A stretch of 64,000 bases of DNA. Origin: Bacteroidales bacterium (GTDB lineage: Bacteria > Bacteroidota > Bacteroidia > Bacteroidales > P3). Positions 8,240-15,112 of this stretch are shown one piece after another (the first letter of the stretch is position 1; the number at the start of each line of letters is the position of its first letter). The translations under genes and the position numbers were made by a program. The stretch lies in the NCBI GenBank assembly GCA_016292015.1, contig JAEEZY010000027.1, positions 62,001-126,000 on the forward strand, in the 5' to 3' direction. The notes under the pieces are model-generated. The model saw only the letters and a list, made by a program, of their open reading frames with translations, was not told where the DNA came from and ran no database searches.

Positions 8240-10294
8240 TCAAACCTTGCAGCCAACCAGTTCCGAGAAAGGAACCGCTACGGCACCCTTATCGTGTCCT
8301 GCTTTGTCTTTGCCGTATTTATTCAGCAGATTCTTTAGCTTCGTCGGATTGAATTTCATGCTAGAAAAATCACCTTCCGTCACCCTTTCCTCGATAAAGA
8401 ACATCAAGTAAAATTCATGTTTTGGTTTTGGGTATCCGCATTTCTCCAGTTCGTCTTTGCTCCATACCCGCACGTTGTACATTTTCTTGTCGAGAATCCA
8501 CTTGAGGTGTTCTTCGTCTTTATAGTATCCGATAAGCACGTAGTCGGAAGTGCTGAACTGCAAGTTTGAAGGTGGGGGCAACTGAGGCTCTGCTCCCAGT
8601 ATGTAGTGTTCGTCGATGTCAAAATCCGCCCGCATCATCTCAATTAGGCCGACTTGTTCTGCATTAAGCTCTTTATTGGGAGTATGCAACGCCAGCGTGA
8701 GTATCTCCCTATCTTGGAACGGGGTGAATACCTTACCATTCAGTTGACGGAAATGCTCGGTCATATAGTCGTCAAGCAACACTCCGCGCGACCGCATCGG
8801 ATAGAAGCTGTATTCTCTTTCCAGCACCTTGCGTATCTCCTTGCGGAACTGTTTCCTGACATCATCTTTCCAAGCATCTATCTCCGATTGCCTGTTACGG
8901 GCATAAAGCGACACCACAAAAAGGAAGTTTACATTGTATCGTGAGAGCAACATTGTGTCGCGGTCAAACAGGCGGTCTTTGAACTGGAACTTGATTTCTG
9001 GGTTGCTTCTCCCTTCGGATATCTTTGTCAGCTCTATCTCACGATGGTTATAGCTGTAGTCATTTTCTTTCATCGCTGCGCTGATGAAGAAATTGGGGAT
9101 GATATTATAGCCCTCTGTCACATCGTCGCGCAGCCGCACTTCAGGATCGGGCTTTTCGTTGTCCATCCACAAGTCTATGTTGTACTGAACAATGTTGCGA
9201 GCGTATGTGTACTGCTTATAGATTGAGGTATCACCCAAGTTCCCGCCTATCTTGTAGTATTTCGAATCTCCAATATAGTAAGTACGCTGCTTCTCATCTG
9301 CCTCTATCAACCCAGGATAAGTATAAAGGTGGTCAACCAGCTTGCCGTCTTTTTGTTCCTTGAAGTCCTTTGGCAAATTCTCTTTGCTGTCACCTATCAG
9401 TTTGTCGATGATGGCCTCAAACACCACATAGAAGTTCTTCACCAGCAGGTATTCTTTCAATTCTGCCGAGGTGGTTATCTCTGTTCGATGGGCGAAGAAC
9501 GCATAGCAGAGATTCCACAGCTCCAGCATCTTGTCCGAAAAGTACTTGTATTTGATTTGGCGCAACCGTATCACACCACGCCCGTTTAGGTAGTTCTCGA
9601 ATCGACTACCTGTAATCAATGGGAATCCTATGGTGATATCCACGTGGAATCCATATGTGTAGCTGATATAGTTGAGAATGCTGTAGTAGATAATCAGCAG
9701 TTCCTCGTCGAAATTCACCTGTCGTTTCTTGTTGACGGGATTCAGGTAGATGGGGTTGTCGTCCTGCACTATCGCCTGCGAGTGGCTGATGGTGCGCGTC
9801 CAATTGATCTTGTTGTAACCCGAATGGATGTTCTTGAGGACAAAGGTGATGTAGGAGTGGTTGTCCTTGTTGAACTGGATGAGCGACAGTAGTATGTCCA
9901 GCAGCGTGTTGGTACGTTTCTTCATCCCACGCCCCACTTGCGCCAGTTTGCGATGATAGACGATGTCGCTCCCCGAGTGCGTCTTCTGGTATACAGCCAC
10001 CGCACGGTATATCCATACTGCAAACTCATAGAGGAATGCCCGTTCCTGGTCGTTGAGGCCACAGGTTTGAGGATGTATGAGGTTTTCGGGCGTTTTGTCA
10101 CCGAGAACCATCCCTTTTATGTCCATCAACACTTTCGGCAGTATGAACACCGTGTCGTTCAGCTTGGGGTTGTAGAAATAGCCCACATAGCTCAGCGACA
10201 CTTTGCCTTCCACGTTCTGCAACGCATCGATGCCGTATAGCACATCGCGCACAAGTGAGGCGTCATACTGATATTCCTCTATCAGGATTTTCAT
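8240..10294 (-). CDS. LlaJI/McrC-like restriction endonuclease subunit
   Basis: 684 aa. Third gene of the restriction operon. Around residues 345-365 it has EADEKQRTYYIGDSKYYKIG, an acidic residue followed by D-x-K, the core of a PD-(D/E)XK nuclease, placed as in McrC and LlaJI-family enzymes. The N-terminal half (VGYFYNPKLNDTVFILPKVLM) resembles the beta-rich adapter of those proteins. The C-terminal half (from about residue 400) has no motif I recognise; it ends with a dense Lys-rich tail. Its ATG overlaps the stop of the McrB-like gene by 4 nt (10291-10294), so the two are translationally coupled. It is expected to work only with that NTPase: the NTPase translocates and the nuclease cuts. 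The exact family name is an inference from gene order and the nuclease motif. Confidence 0.65.
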   Translation of the reverse strand: MKILIEEYQYDASLVRDVLYGIDALQNVEGKVSLSYVGYFYNPKLNDTVFILPKVLMDIKGMVLGDKTPENLIHPQTCGLNDQERAFLYEFAVWIYRAVAVYQKTHSGSDIVYHRKLAQVGRGMKKRTNTLLDILLSLIQFNKDNHSYITFVLKNIHSGYNKINWTRTISHSQAIVQDDNPIYLNPVNKKRQVNFDEELLIIYYSILNYISYTYGFHVDITIGFPLITGSRFENYLNGRGVIRLRQIKYKYFSDKMLELWNLCYAFFAHRTEITTSAELKEYLLVKNFYVVFEAIIDKLIGDSKENLPKDFKEQKDGKLVDHLYTYPGLIEADEKQRTYYIGDSKYYKIGGNLGDTSIYKQYTYARNIVQYNIDLWMDNEKPDPEVRLRDDVTEGYNIIPNFFISAAMKENDYSYNHREIELTKISEGRSNPEIKFQFKDRLFDRDTMLLSRYNVNFLFVVSLYARNRQSEIDAWKDDVRKQFRKEIRKVLEREYSFYPMRSRGVLLDDYMTEHFRQLNGKVFTPFQDREILTLALHTPNKELNAEQVGLIEMMRADFDIDEHYILGAEPQLPPPSNLQFSTSDYVLIGYYKDEEHLKWILDKKMYNVRVWSKDELEKCGYPKPKHEFYLMFFIEERVTEGDFSSMKFNPTKLKNLLNKYGKDKAGHDKGAVAVPFSELVGCKV

Positions 10295-11790
10295 TCGACG
10301 TTCTCTACCGGTTTGTTGAGTTCAAGATTGATCAGCACTTGTTCGGCCATTGTTTCATCCACCTTGCCGCCCGCGAAGAAGTCTTTGAACGAGATGGCCT
10401 CCGTACTGTTTGGTTTTCGGAAAGCCTTCTGGCTCTCGTATTCGTAGTCTTTGAACACATCCGTCCAGAGGTAGAAATACACCTTGTTCACCAGCGTTTC
10501 GGCATCGATGACGTTGTTTTGGGCCTTTGCGAAGAAGTACCCCAACTGTTTGTCCTCACTATGGGTAAGGGTGAACACCTCCTTATTGACGGCTTCGAGG
10601 AACTGGTACCAATCGTATTCATGGTTATTGACCTTGATTTTCCAATTCTTGCCAGCATCTTCGATGGGTATATACTTCCAATCCCAGCGGCGTTTGAAGG
10701 CGCTGTCGATGGGGAAGAGGCTCTGGTCGCTGGTGTTCATCGTTGCCCAGATGTAGAGGTTGCTGGGAAGTACCAGTTTATTGCCCTCTTTCACGCCTTC
10801 GGGAAAGTCGTCGCGAGTACTTCCAGATAGTTCTTTACCTATATAGTTGGCCAAGTCGCTGTCCGCATCTATGGGATATTCCGATACTCCATTCTTGCGG
10901 TCAAGCAGTTGGAATAGGTCGCCGAAAATCTGGGCACAGTTGCCACGATTAATTTCCTCAATGATTAGGTAAACATCCTCCTTGGTGTTCCATGCAGCGG
11001 TATATGCTTTGGTGAAAGCCTGTGGAACAAATTCGTAGGTAATCTTGGAGCCGTTTCCGCGGTTGGGATTCTGCTCGTAGCAAGCCATTCCCCCGCGTAC
11101 CACTGAGTCGTACGAGGTATTGCTCTTATAGGCGTCGTTTACCAGATCCATCACCTTGTGGCCGTTCTCTTGAATTCGAATAATACTGTCGTGATAGTCA
11201 AATCCGAACAGCGTGCAGGCCTTGGTGATATTGACGTTGGGAACGGTCAGGTATTCTTTGAACTTATCCACCAAACTGTCGTAATCGAGTATCGGTTGTG
11301 CGGACCTCTCGCCCGTTTTGACCGTTGTCGGTTTGTAGCAACCCACGAATGTGGCATAGTCACTGTCGGGATGGAACGTCACTCGGAAGTTAATCTTGTT
11401 TCTGTCGTCCACCTCACGTTTGATGGTGTTGGATTTCCCTGTGCCAGGGGCACCATAAAAAACAATCTGCCGCGAAACAGTATTTGGACTCAAAAGTGTT
11501 TCTTCTGGTTTATGATAAGGTGGAAATACGTATATCCCATCCCTGAGGTTTTTCCAAGCGTTTATCCCTCCGGAAAAGTATGCACTACTTCCTGTATTAA
11601 AACCTCCATCAACCAATAATTGCTCGTAATTATTTTTATAAAAGCGTTCAATGGCCTCACCGTGAACAAAACCAAAGAACATGCAAAAATCGTTCTTTGT
11701 AATCAACCTTTTTTGATAATCTTCAAAACCTTTTTTTGCGGCTTCGACTAATTCTTCTTTCGTTGTTATTGTTTCTTGAAAGGGGACCAT
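10291..11790 (-). CDS. McrB-like AAA+ NTPase of restriction system
   Basis: 499 aa. Walker A GAPGTGKS at residues 113-120, Walker B/sensor region VYLIIEEINRGNCAQIFGDLFQLLDR, then WATMNTSDQSLFPIDSAFKRRWDW. The MNTSDQS element corresponds to the McrB-type NTxD signature, and FKRRW carries the arginine finger. The N-terminal ~100 residues have no recognisable DNA-binding domain and differ from E. coli McrB; they probably serve target recognition. It begins 6 nt after the methyltransferase stop and overlaps the nuclease start. McrB-like proteins form rings that use GTP or ATP to translocate DNA (family knowledge); nucleotide preference here is unknown. Confidence 0.8.
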   Translation of the reverse strand: MVPFQETITTKEELVEAAKKGFEDYQKRLITKNDFCMFFGFVHGEAIERFYKNNYEQLLVDGGFNTGSSAYFSGGINAWKNLRDGIYVFPPYHKPEETLLSPNTVSRQIVFYGAPGTGKSNTIKREVDDRNKINFRVTFHPDSDYATFVGCYKPTTVKTGERSAQPILDYDSLVDKFKEYLTVPNVNITKACTLFGFDYHDSIIRIQENGHKVMDLVNDAYKSNTSYDSVVRGGMACYEQNPNRGNGSKITYEFVPQAFTKAYTAAWNTKEDVYLIIEEINRGNCAQIFGDLFQLLDRKNGVSEYPIDADSDLANYIGKELSGSTRDDFPEGVKEGNKLVLPSNLYIWATMNTSDQSLFPIDSAFKRRWDWKYIPIEDAGKNWKIKVNNHEYDWYQFLEAVNKEVFTLTHSEDKQLGYFFAKAQNNVIDAETLVNKVYFYLWTDVFKDYEYESQKAFRKPNSTEAISFKDFFAGGKVDETMAEQVLINLELNKPVENVE

Positions 11791-11796
11791 ATCTCT

Positions 11797-12975
11797 TTAT
11801 TTTAACAGGTGTTTAGCAAATATTTTTACGCAATCTACGTTTACGGCATTTCCAAATTGTTTGTATGCCTGTGCTTGTTTTATGTCGTACTTAAAAGTAT
11901 CGGGGAAACTCTGCAATCTCGCACATTCTCGTGGAGTAAGGTATCGACGCCTTGAACCAATAATTGATGTCTGAACAATGGCTACAAGTGCAGGAAAAAA
12001 AGAGTTCATCTTTACCCTAATACCAGAAGGGCGAAGTTGGAAAATTTGATTCCATATATTAGGGATGTCTACATTTCCTGCTTGCCATTCTAACTTGGCT
12101 TTTGCGCCAAAGAAAAGAGGATTCTTTTTGGCACGAACCAGCCATTTATCAATAAACTTTTTGTTGTTCCGGTATAGTTCGTTGTTTTTGTGAATGAAGT
12201 TTTGTTTCCAAGATGGGTACTGCGATAAATCTTCATTTTTATTCAATTCGCACAATCTATCTGTCCAAATAGGGAACCCTGGGAGTTTATCAACCTTGAT
12301 ATTTTGTAGAAATTCATTCCATAGATCAATTAATTGCTCCATTTCTTTGGGAACGCGGTATTCCTCTATGTTGGGAATATCCGAATCATTCTGTAGAATG
12401 TCTTCAATACTGCAAGGCTTAATTTTCCTCTTGTCAAATTCGAATGGCGCAACTTCGCCAATATCTTTCCTTACACACATAATGTATACTCGTTCCCGAT
12501 GTTGAGGAATGCCAATATAGTGAGGACTAAAAATTACTGGTTCAGACAATAAGTTATAGCCCAATTTCTCTAATCTATCGTGAATTACGCGCCATGTATT
12601 TCCATGGTCATGGCTAGCCAGATTTCTTACGTTCTCAAGTAGTGCATACTTTGGTTTGTGATACTCTAGAATTCGGCAAATGTCGAAGAATAATGTCCCC
12701 TTAGTCTCATCGTCAAACCCTAATCGTTTCCCTGCTTTGGAGAATGCTTGACAGGGGAAACCTGCACACAGAACATCATGCTCGGGTATATCATGTGCAT
12801 CTATTTTGGTAATATCACCTGCTGGCTTTAAGCCATAATTGACTTCATATGTTTTACGGCAATCCTCATCAATATCACATGCAAATACGCATTTGCCCCC
12901 CAATGCATCCATAGCCTGATGGAATCCTCCGATACCAGCGAACAAATCTATGTATTTATATTTTTTCTTTGGCAT
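11797..12975 (-). CDS. DNA (cytosine-5-)-methyltransferase of restriction system
   Basis: 392 aa from ATG 12975 (MPKKKYKYIDLFAG). The frame is open to 13068 but the extra residues run through a terminator-like hairpin and are not conserved in character. Motifs in order: I DLFAGIGGFHQAM, IV GFPCQAFSKAGKR with the catalytic Cys, VI LLENVRNL, VIII QHRERVYIMC, a target-recognition region of about 100 residues, IX RYLTPRECARLQSFPD and X QFGNAVNVDCV. It protects host DNA from the two downstream restriction subunits. Base composition and codon choice are visibly A+T-richer than the flanking genes, suggesting transfer. There is no Shine-Dalgarno-like sequence; the seven bases before ATG are the T-tract of a terminator. 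Confidence 0.93.
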   Translation of the reverse strand: MPKKKYKYIDLFAGIGGFHQAMDALGGKCVFACDIDEDCRKTYEVNYGLKPAGDITKIDAHDIPEHDVLCAGFPCQAFSKAGKRLGFDDETKGTLFFDICRILEYHKPKYALLENVRNLASHDHGNTWRVIHDRLEKLGYNLLSEPVIFSPHYIGIPQHRERVYIMCVRKDIGEVAPFEFDKRKIKPCSIEDILQNDSDIPNIEEYRVPKEMEQLIDLWNEFLQNIKVDKLPGFPIWTDRLCELNKNEDLSQYPSWKQNFIHKNNELYRNNKKFIDKWLVRAKKNPLFFGAKAKLEWQAGNVDIPNIWNQIFQLRPSGIRVKMNSFFPALVAIVQTSIIGSRRRYLTPRECARLQSFPDTFKYDIKQAQAYKQFGNAVNVDCVKIFAKHLLK

Positions 12976-13009
12976 AAAAAAAGCCCTTTCTTCGTTTTGA
13001 AAAAAGGGC
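12976..13009 (-). terminator. Intrinsic terminator abutting the methyltransferase start
   Basis: On the minus strand, an 11-bp stem (12999-13009 with 12983-12993, one G-U pair) with a 5-nt loop is followed by seven T (12982-12976). The next base is the ATG of the methyltransferase. Four G-C pairs at the stem base (GCCC/GGGC) make it strong. The same GCCC can instead pair upstream (see the structured RNA at 12976-13136). Confidence 0.75.
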
Positions 13010-13136
13010 GTGTATGCGATCGGGATACCGTGGTTAGCACTACCAATCAGACAACAATCACATTCCACGCCCTAGTTTTGAGCGCATCCGTGTTCGCCTG
13101 ATCGCTGATTCTTTTTGAAGTGCTAATTCGGTATCC
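12976..13136 (-). ncRNA. Structured RNA element B / candidate attenuator before methyltransferase
   Basis: Minus-strand nested stems: 13129-13136 with 13023-13030 (8 bp), 13120-13126 with 13034-13040 (7 bp), 13105-13110 with 13045-13050 (6 bp), 13099-13104 with 13055-13060 (6 bp, one G-U) and apical 13080-13086 with 13066-13072 (7 bp, three G-U). All the imperfect pairs are G-U on the minus strand but C-A on the plus strand, so the RNA is the minus strand. A rival fold pairs 13066-13072 with 13006-13012 (7 perfect bp) and 13055-13063 with 13014-13022 (9 bp, two G-U). It breaks the apical rod and captures the GCCC of the terminator arm. This is the geometry of a terminator/antiterminator switch. 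No known family recognised. Confidence 0.55.
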
Positions 13137-13211
13137 TCAGCTCAATCAAGGATGTCAATTTCTTGTTTACTTTGTTTTTCTTGTTTTCAATTCCGCCTCT
13201 TACTGGCACAT

Positions 13212-13242
13212 AAAAAAAGCGTGGTCTTTGACTTTCCACGCT
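13212..13242 (-). terminator. Intrinsic terminator of structured RNA element A
   Basis: Minus strand: AGCGTGG (13242-13236), an 11-nt loop, CCACGCT (13224-13218), then seven T ending at 13212. Its 5' arm overlaps the outer stem of element A (13237-13242), so the rod's base and the terminator exclude each other. Confidence 0.7.
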
Positions 13243-13360
13243 TCTGAGGCCCTGAGATTGCCTGAACTATATGTTAAGTCGCTGTCCACGCTTTGCGCAG
13301 ACGCTCGCAGACTTATTCGTTTATAGTTCTTATGAAATTTCTCAGGTTTCAGAAGCTGTG
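13212..13360 (-). ncRNA. Structured RNA element A in restriction operon leader
   Basis: Minus-strand rod of five nested stems: 13349-13356 with 13240-13247 (8 bp, extended 3 bp past a bulged A), 13341-13346 with 13251-13256 (6 bp), 13322-13329 with 13264-13271 (8 bp), 13310-13314 with 13276-13280 (5 bp) and apical 13295-13302 with 13284-13291 (8 bp, two G-U, loop AAA). The wobbles are C-A mismatches on the plus strand, fixing the RNA strand as minus. A TATCTTTG promoter at 13480-13487 would start the transcript near 13473, and a terminator ends it at 13212, giving about 260 nt. Its shape and apical TGCGC/GCGTG hairpin recur in element B although the sequences differ. Confidence 0.6.
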
Positions 13361-13479
13361 CCGAATAATTAGCAAACGCTGTTTATTGATTCTTTAATTC
13401 TCTAATTCTTGATTCTTTTTCTCTTGTTTTTGTTCGTTTTTGTTATACTTTTTGCCTTTTTCTGGCTTTCTTCACGCTG

Positions 13480-13487
13480 CAAAGATA
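13480..13487 (-). promoter_or_regulatory. -7 promoter element for structured RNAs and restriction operon
   Basis: TATCTTTG on the minus strand, an exact TAnnTTTG match, about 500 nt before the methyltransferase start. No other consensus -7 element was seen between it and the gene, so methyltransferase transcription probably has to pass both terminators. Confidence 0.6.
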
Positions 13488-13937
13488 CGATTTTTTTGGT
13501 TTCTGGTTTTTCTCACTTCGTTTGATTTGTTTTTAAGATGTTTGCAGCCTTCGGCAGAAGTTTTTTGTTTATTCGCTTGATATGATATTGTTAAACGGTG
13601 TTCGCGGCCGTCGGCTCGAGTGGTCGGTCGGTGGTTGGCGGTGGGGGATTGGCTTGGTTTGAACTGTAACAACTGTAACTGTAACGCCCGAAGTGTTCCG
13701 AGCTTGAAAATCTTTAATGACAAATGACACCTAAAATGACACCTTGCAAATTTGCGAAATCAAGCCAAGCCAACTCCCAACCAACTCCGTACCAACTCCC
13801 ACCTAACTCCCAGTGGGCTGTCTGTCAGCCGAACTCGGCTGACAACTCGTAGCGGGACTTATAGGGCCTTTGGGGAGATTGTGCAAATTGCTAAAATTCA
13901 ACATGATTCAAAAAAGTTGAAAAATTTTTGCCTAATC

Positions 13938-13974
13938 ATTCGTAAACCGCAATGGGGTGGTTGTATCTTTGCAG
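13938..13974 (+). repeat. Interspersed repeat, copy 1, carrying a -7 promoter element
   Basis: ATTCGTAAACCGCAATGG followed by G/T-rich bases and TTGTATCTTTGCAG. A second copy is at 28058-28094 in another intergenic region, and both copies lie within 180 bp of a CGTACCAAC-type repeat. The embedded TATCTTTG (13964-13971) matches the phylum -7 element. Confidence 0.6.
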
Positions 13975-14029
13975 CGTGATTGGCGGACGGATGCTCGGCT
14001 GGCGTTTGCGGGATTACAAGGAAAATGTG

Positions 14030-14037
14030 TAACTTTG
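14030..14037 (+). promoter_or_regulatory. -7 promoter element upstream of sugar-kinase-like gene
   Basis: TAACTTTG matches TAnnTTTG, with TTTG at 14005-14008 about 21 nt upstream. It would give a leader of about 250 nt that runs through the TTTTTAG repeats. Confidence 0.5.
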
Positions 14038-14049
14038 CAGTTGATTAAA

Positions 14050-14215
14050 TTTAGTTTTTAGTTTCAAGTTTTTAGTTTTTAGTTTTTAGTTTCAAGTTTG
14101 ACTCACTTCATTTATGATTTATCGGTGTTCGCAGCCTTCGGCACAAGTTTTTAGTTTCAAGTTTTTAGTTTTTAGTTTCAAGTTTTTAGTTTCAAGTTTT
14201 TAGTTTTTAGTTTCA
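14050..14215 (+). repeat. Low-complexity TTTTTAG / TTTCAAG repeat array
   Basis: Alternating units TTTTTAG and TTTCAAG in two blocks (about 14050-14099 and 14147-14215), split by a unique segment that includes a GTTCGCAGCCTTCGGCA phrase. It looks like slippage-prone simple sequence. No hairpin or coding capacity is apparent. Confidence 0.7.
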
Positions 14216-14293
14216 CAATTCACCATTCACACATGCTTTGGCATTGATGAGCACCGCTGAATAAAATTTAATCAAGCGAATAATTCACAAATT

Positions 14294-15106
14294 ATGATAA
14301 TCATTGCAGATAGCGGGAGTACCAAGACGGAATGGGCCATACGTGGCGAGACGGGCAAGTGGGCTCGGGTGACGACCGCGGGGTTGAACCCGAGGGTGAC
14401 GTCGGACGCGCAGTTCCGCCGTGTGCTGGAGGATGTGAAGTGTGAGCTTCCGACGTGGGACGGCCGCCTCGAGGTCTTCTTCTACGGAGCCGGCTGCGGC
14501 ACAGAGGCGATGCAGGCGAGGGTGAGGGGGCTGCTGGCGGAGGTGTTTGCCGGAGCCGAAGGCATAGTGGTGGAGGGCGACTTGCTGGGTGCCTGCCGGG
14601 CGGTGAGTGAGGGCAAGCGCGGTGTGGTGGGCATACTGGGTACGGGCAGCAACGCCTGCCTGTTTGACGGCGTGCGGATAGTGCGTCAGGTGCCTTCGAC
14701 GGGCTATATTCTGGGCGACGAGGGGTCGGGCAACCACATAGGGCGTCGGCTGCTGAAGGATTTTCTCACCGGTCGCATGCCGGCGGAGGTGTCCGGCGAG
14801 ATGAAGACCACAAAGGAGGAGGCGATGGGGAGGATATACGGCGGGGAGTTCCCGAACAGATACATGGCGACGTTTGCGCCGGTGGCTTACAGACACAGGG
14901 AGACGGATTACGGCAGGCGGCTGCTCAGGGAGGTGTTCGAGGCGTTCTGGCGGGAGATGGTGTGCCCCATAGCCGACGGCGGTGAGGTGAGGCTTGTGGG
15001 CAGCGTGGCGGCGGCCTTCGAGAGGGAGATAAGGGCGGCGGCGCCCGAGGGCTTCTGCATCGAGAGGGTGGTGAAATCGCCGATAGATTGTTTGATTGAA
15101 AAATAG
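14294..15106 (+). CDS. BadF/BadG-type ASKHA kinase, N-acetylglucosamine-kinase-like
   Basis: 270 aa. The phosphate-1 motif IIIADSGSTKTEWAI is at the N terminus. FYGAGC, VEGDLLGACRAV, VGILGTGSNACLFDG (phosphate-2/adenosine side) and GYILGDEGSGNHIGRRLLKDFL follow, as in the BadF/BadG/BcrA ATPase group that includes bacterial N-acetylglucosamine kinases. Those phosphorylate amino sugars recovered from cell wall or host glycans (family knowledge); the substrate here is inferred. The stop is 6 nt before the next gene, a CapA-like protein, so they are co-transcribed. Confidence 0.8.
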   Translation: MIIIADSGSTKTEWAIRGETGKWARVTTAGLNPRVTSDAQFRRVLEDVKCELPTWDGRLEVFFYGAGCGTEAMQARVRGLLAEVFAGAEGIVVEGDLLGACRAVSEGKRGVVGILGTGSNACLFDGVRIVRQVPSTGYILGDEGSGNHIGRRLLKDFLTGRMPAEVSGEMKTTKEEAMGRIYGGEFPNRYMATFAPVAYRHRETDYGRRLLREVFEAFWREMVCPIADGGEVRLVGSVAAAFEREIRAAAPEGFCIERVVKSPIDCLIEK

Positions 15107-15112
15107 AGCAAT

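Larger units (their letters stand above)
13488..14293. other. Repeat-rich intergenic region before the sugar-kinase-like gene
   Basis: About 800 bases with no credible gene. It contains degenerate copies of a 'GTTCGCAGCCTTCGGCA' phrase (near 13546, 13595 and 14128), a C-rich stretch of repeated ACCAACTCC (13765-13812), a copy of an interspersed promoter-bearing repeat (13938-13974), two plus-strand -7 elements (13964, 14030) and a low-complexity TTTTTAG/TTTCAAG array (14050-14215). Confidence 0.6.

Noticed and set aside
12976..13068. N-terminal extension of the methyltransferase to ATG 13068
   Set aside because: The extra 31 residues are translated from the terminator hairpin and element B and do not resemble the start of C5 methyltransferases; ATG 12975 gives the conserved N terminus.
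13006..13072. tRNA-like 7-bp acceptor stem (GGGCGTG/CACGCCC) spanning 67 nt
   Set aside because: There is no T-loop GTTC, no anticodon arm and no CCA-compatible layout on either strand. The stem is better explained as the antiterminator helix of element B.
13023..13360. Integron attC-like imperfect palindromes
   Set aside because: The conserved GTTRRRY/RYYYAAC core boxes are not present at both ends, no integrase is near, and the wobble pattern points to RNA on one strand.
13212..13473. 6S RNA
   Set aside because: Rod shape and length near 260 nt with own promoter and terminator are suggestive. But there are two divergent copies in an operon leader, each with a rival fold, and I could not match the central-bubble consensus by eye. 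Left as unclassified structured RNA.
14050..14215. CRISPR-like array
   Set aside because: The units are simple TTTTTAG/TTTCAAG low-complexity sequence with no constant repeat, no unique spacers and no cas genes.
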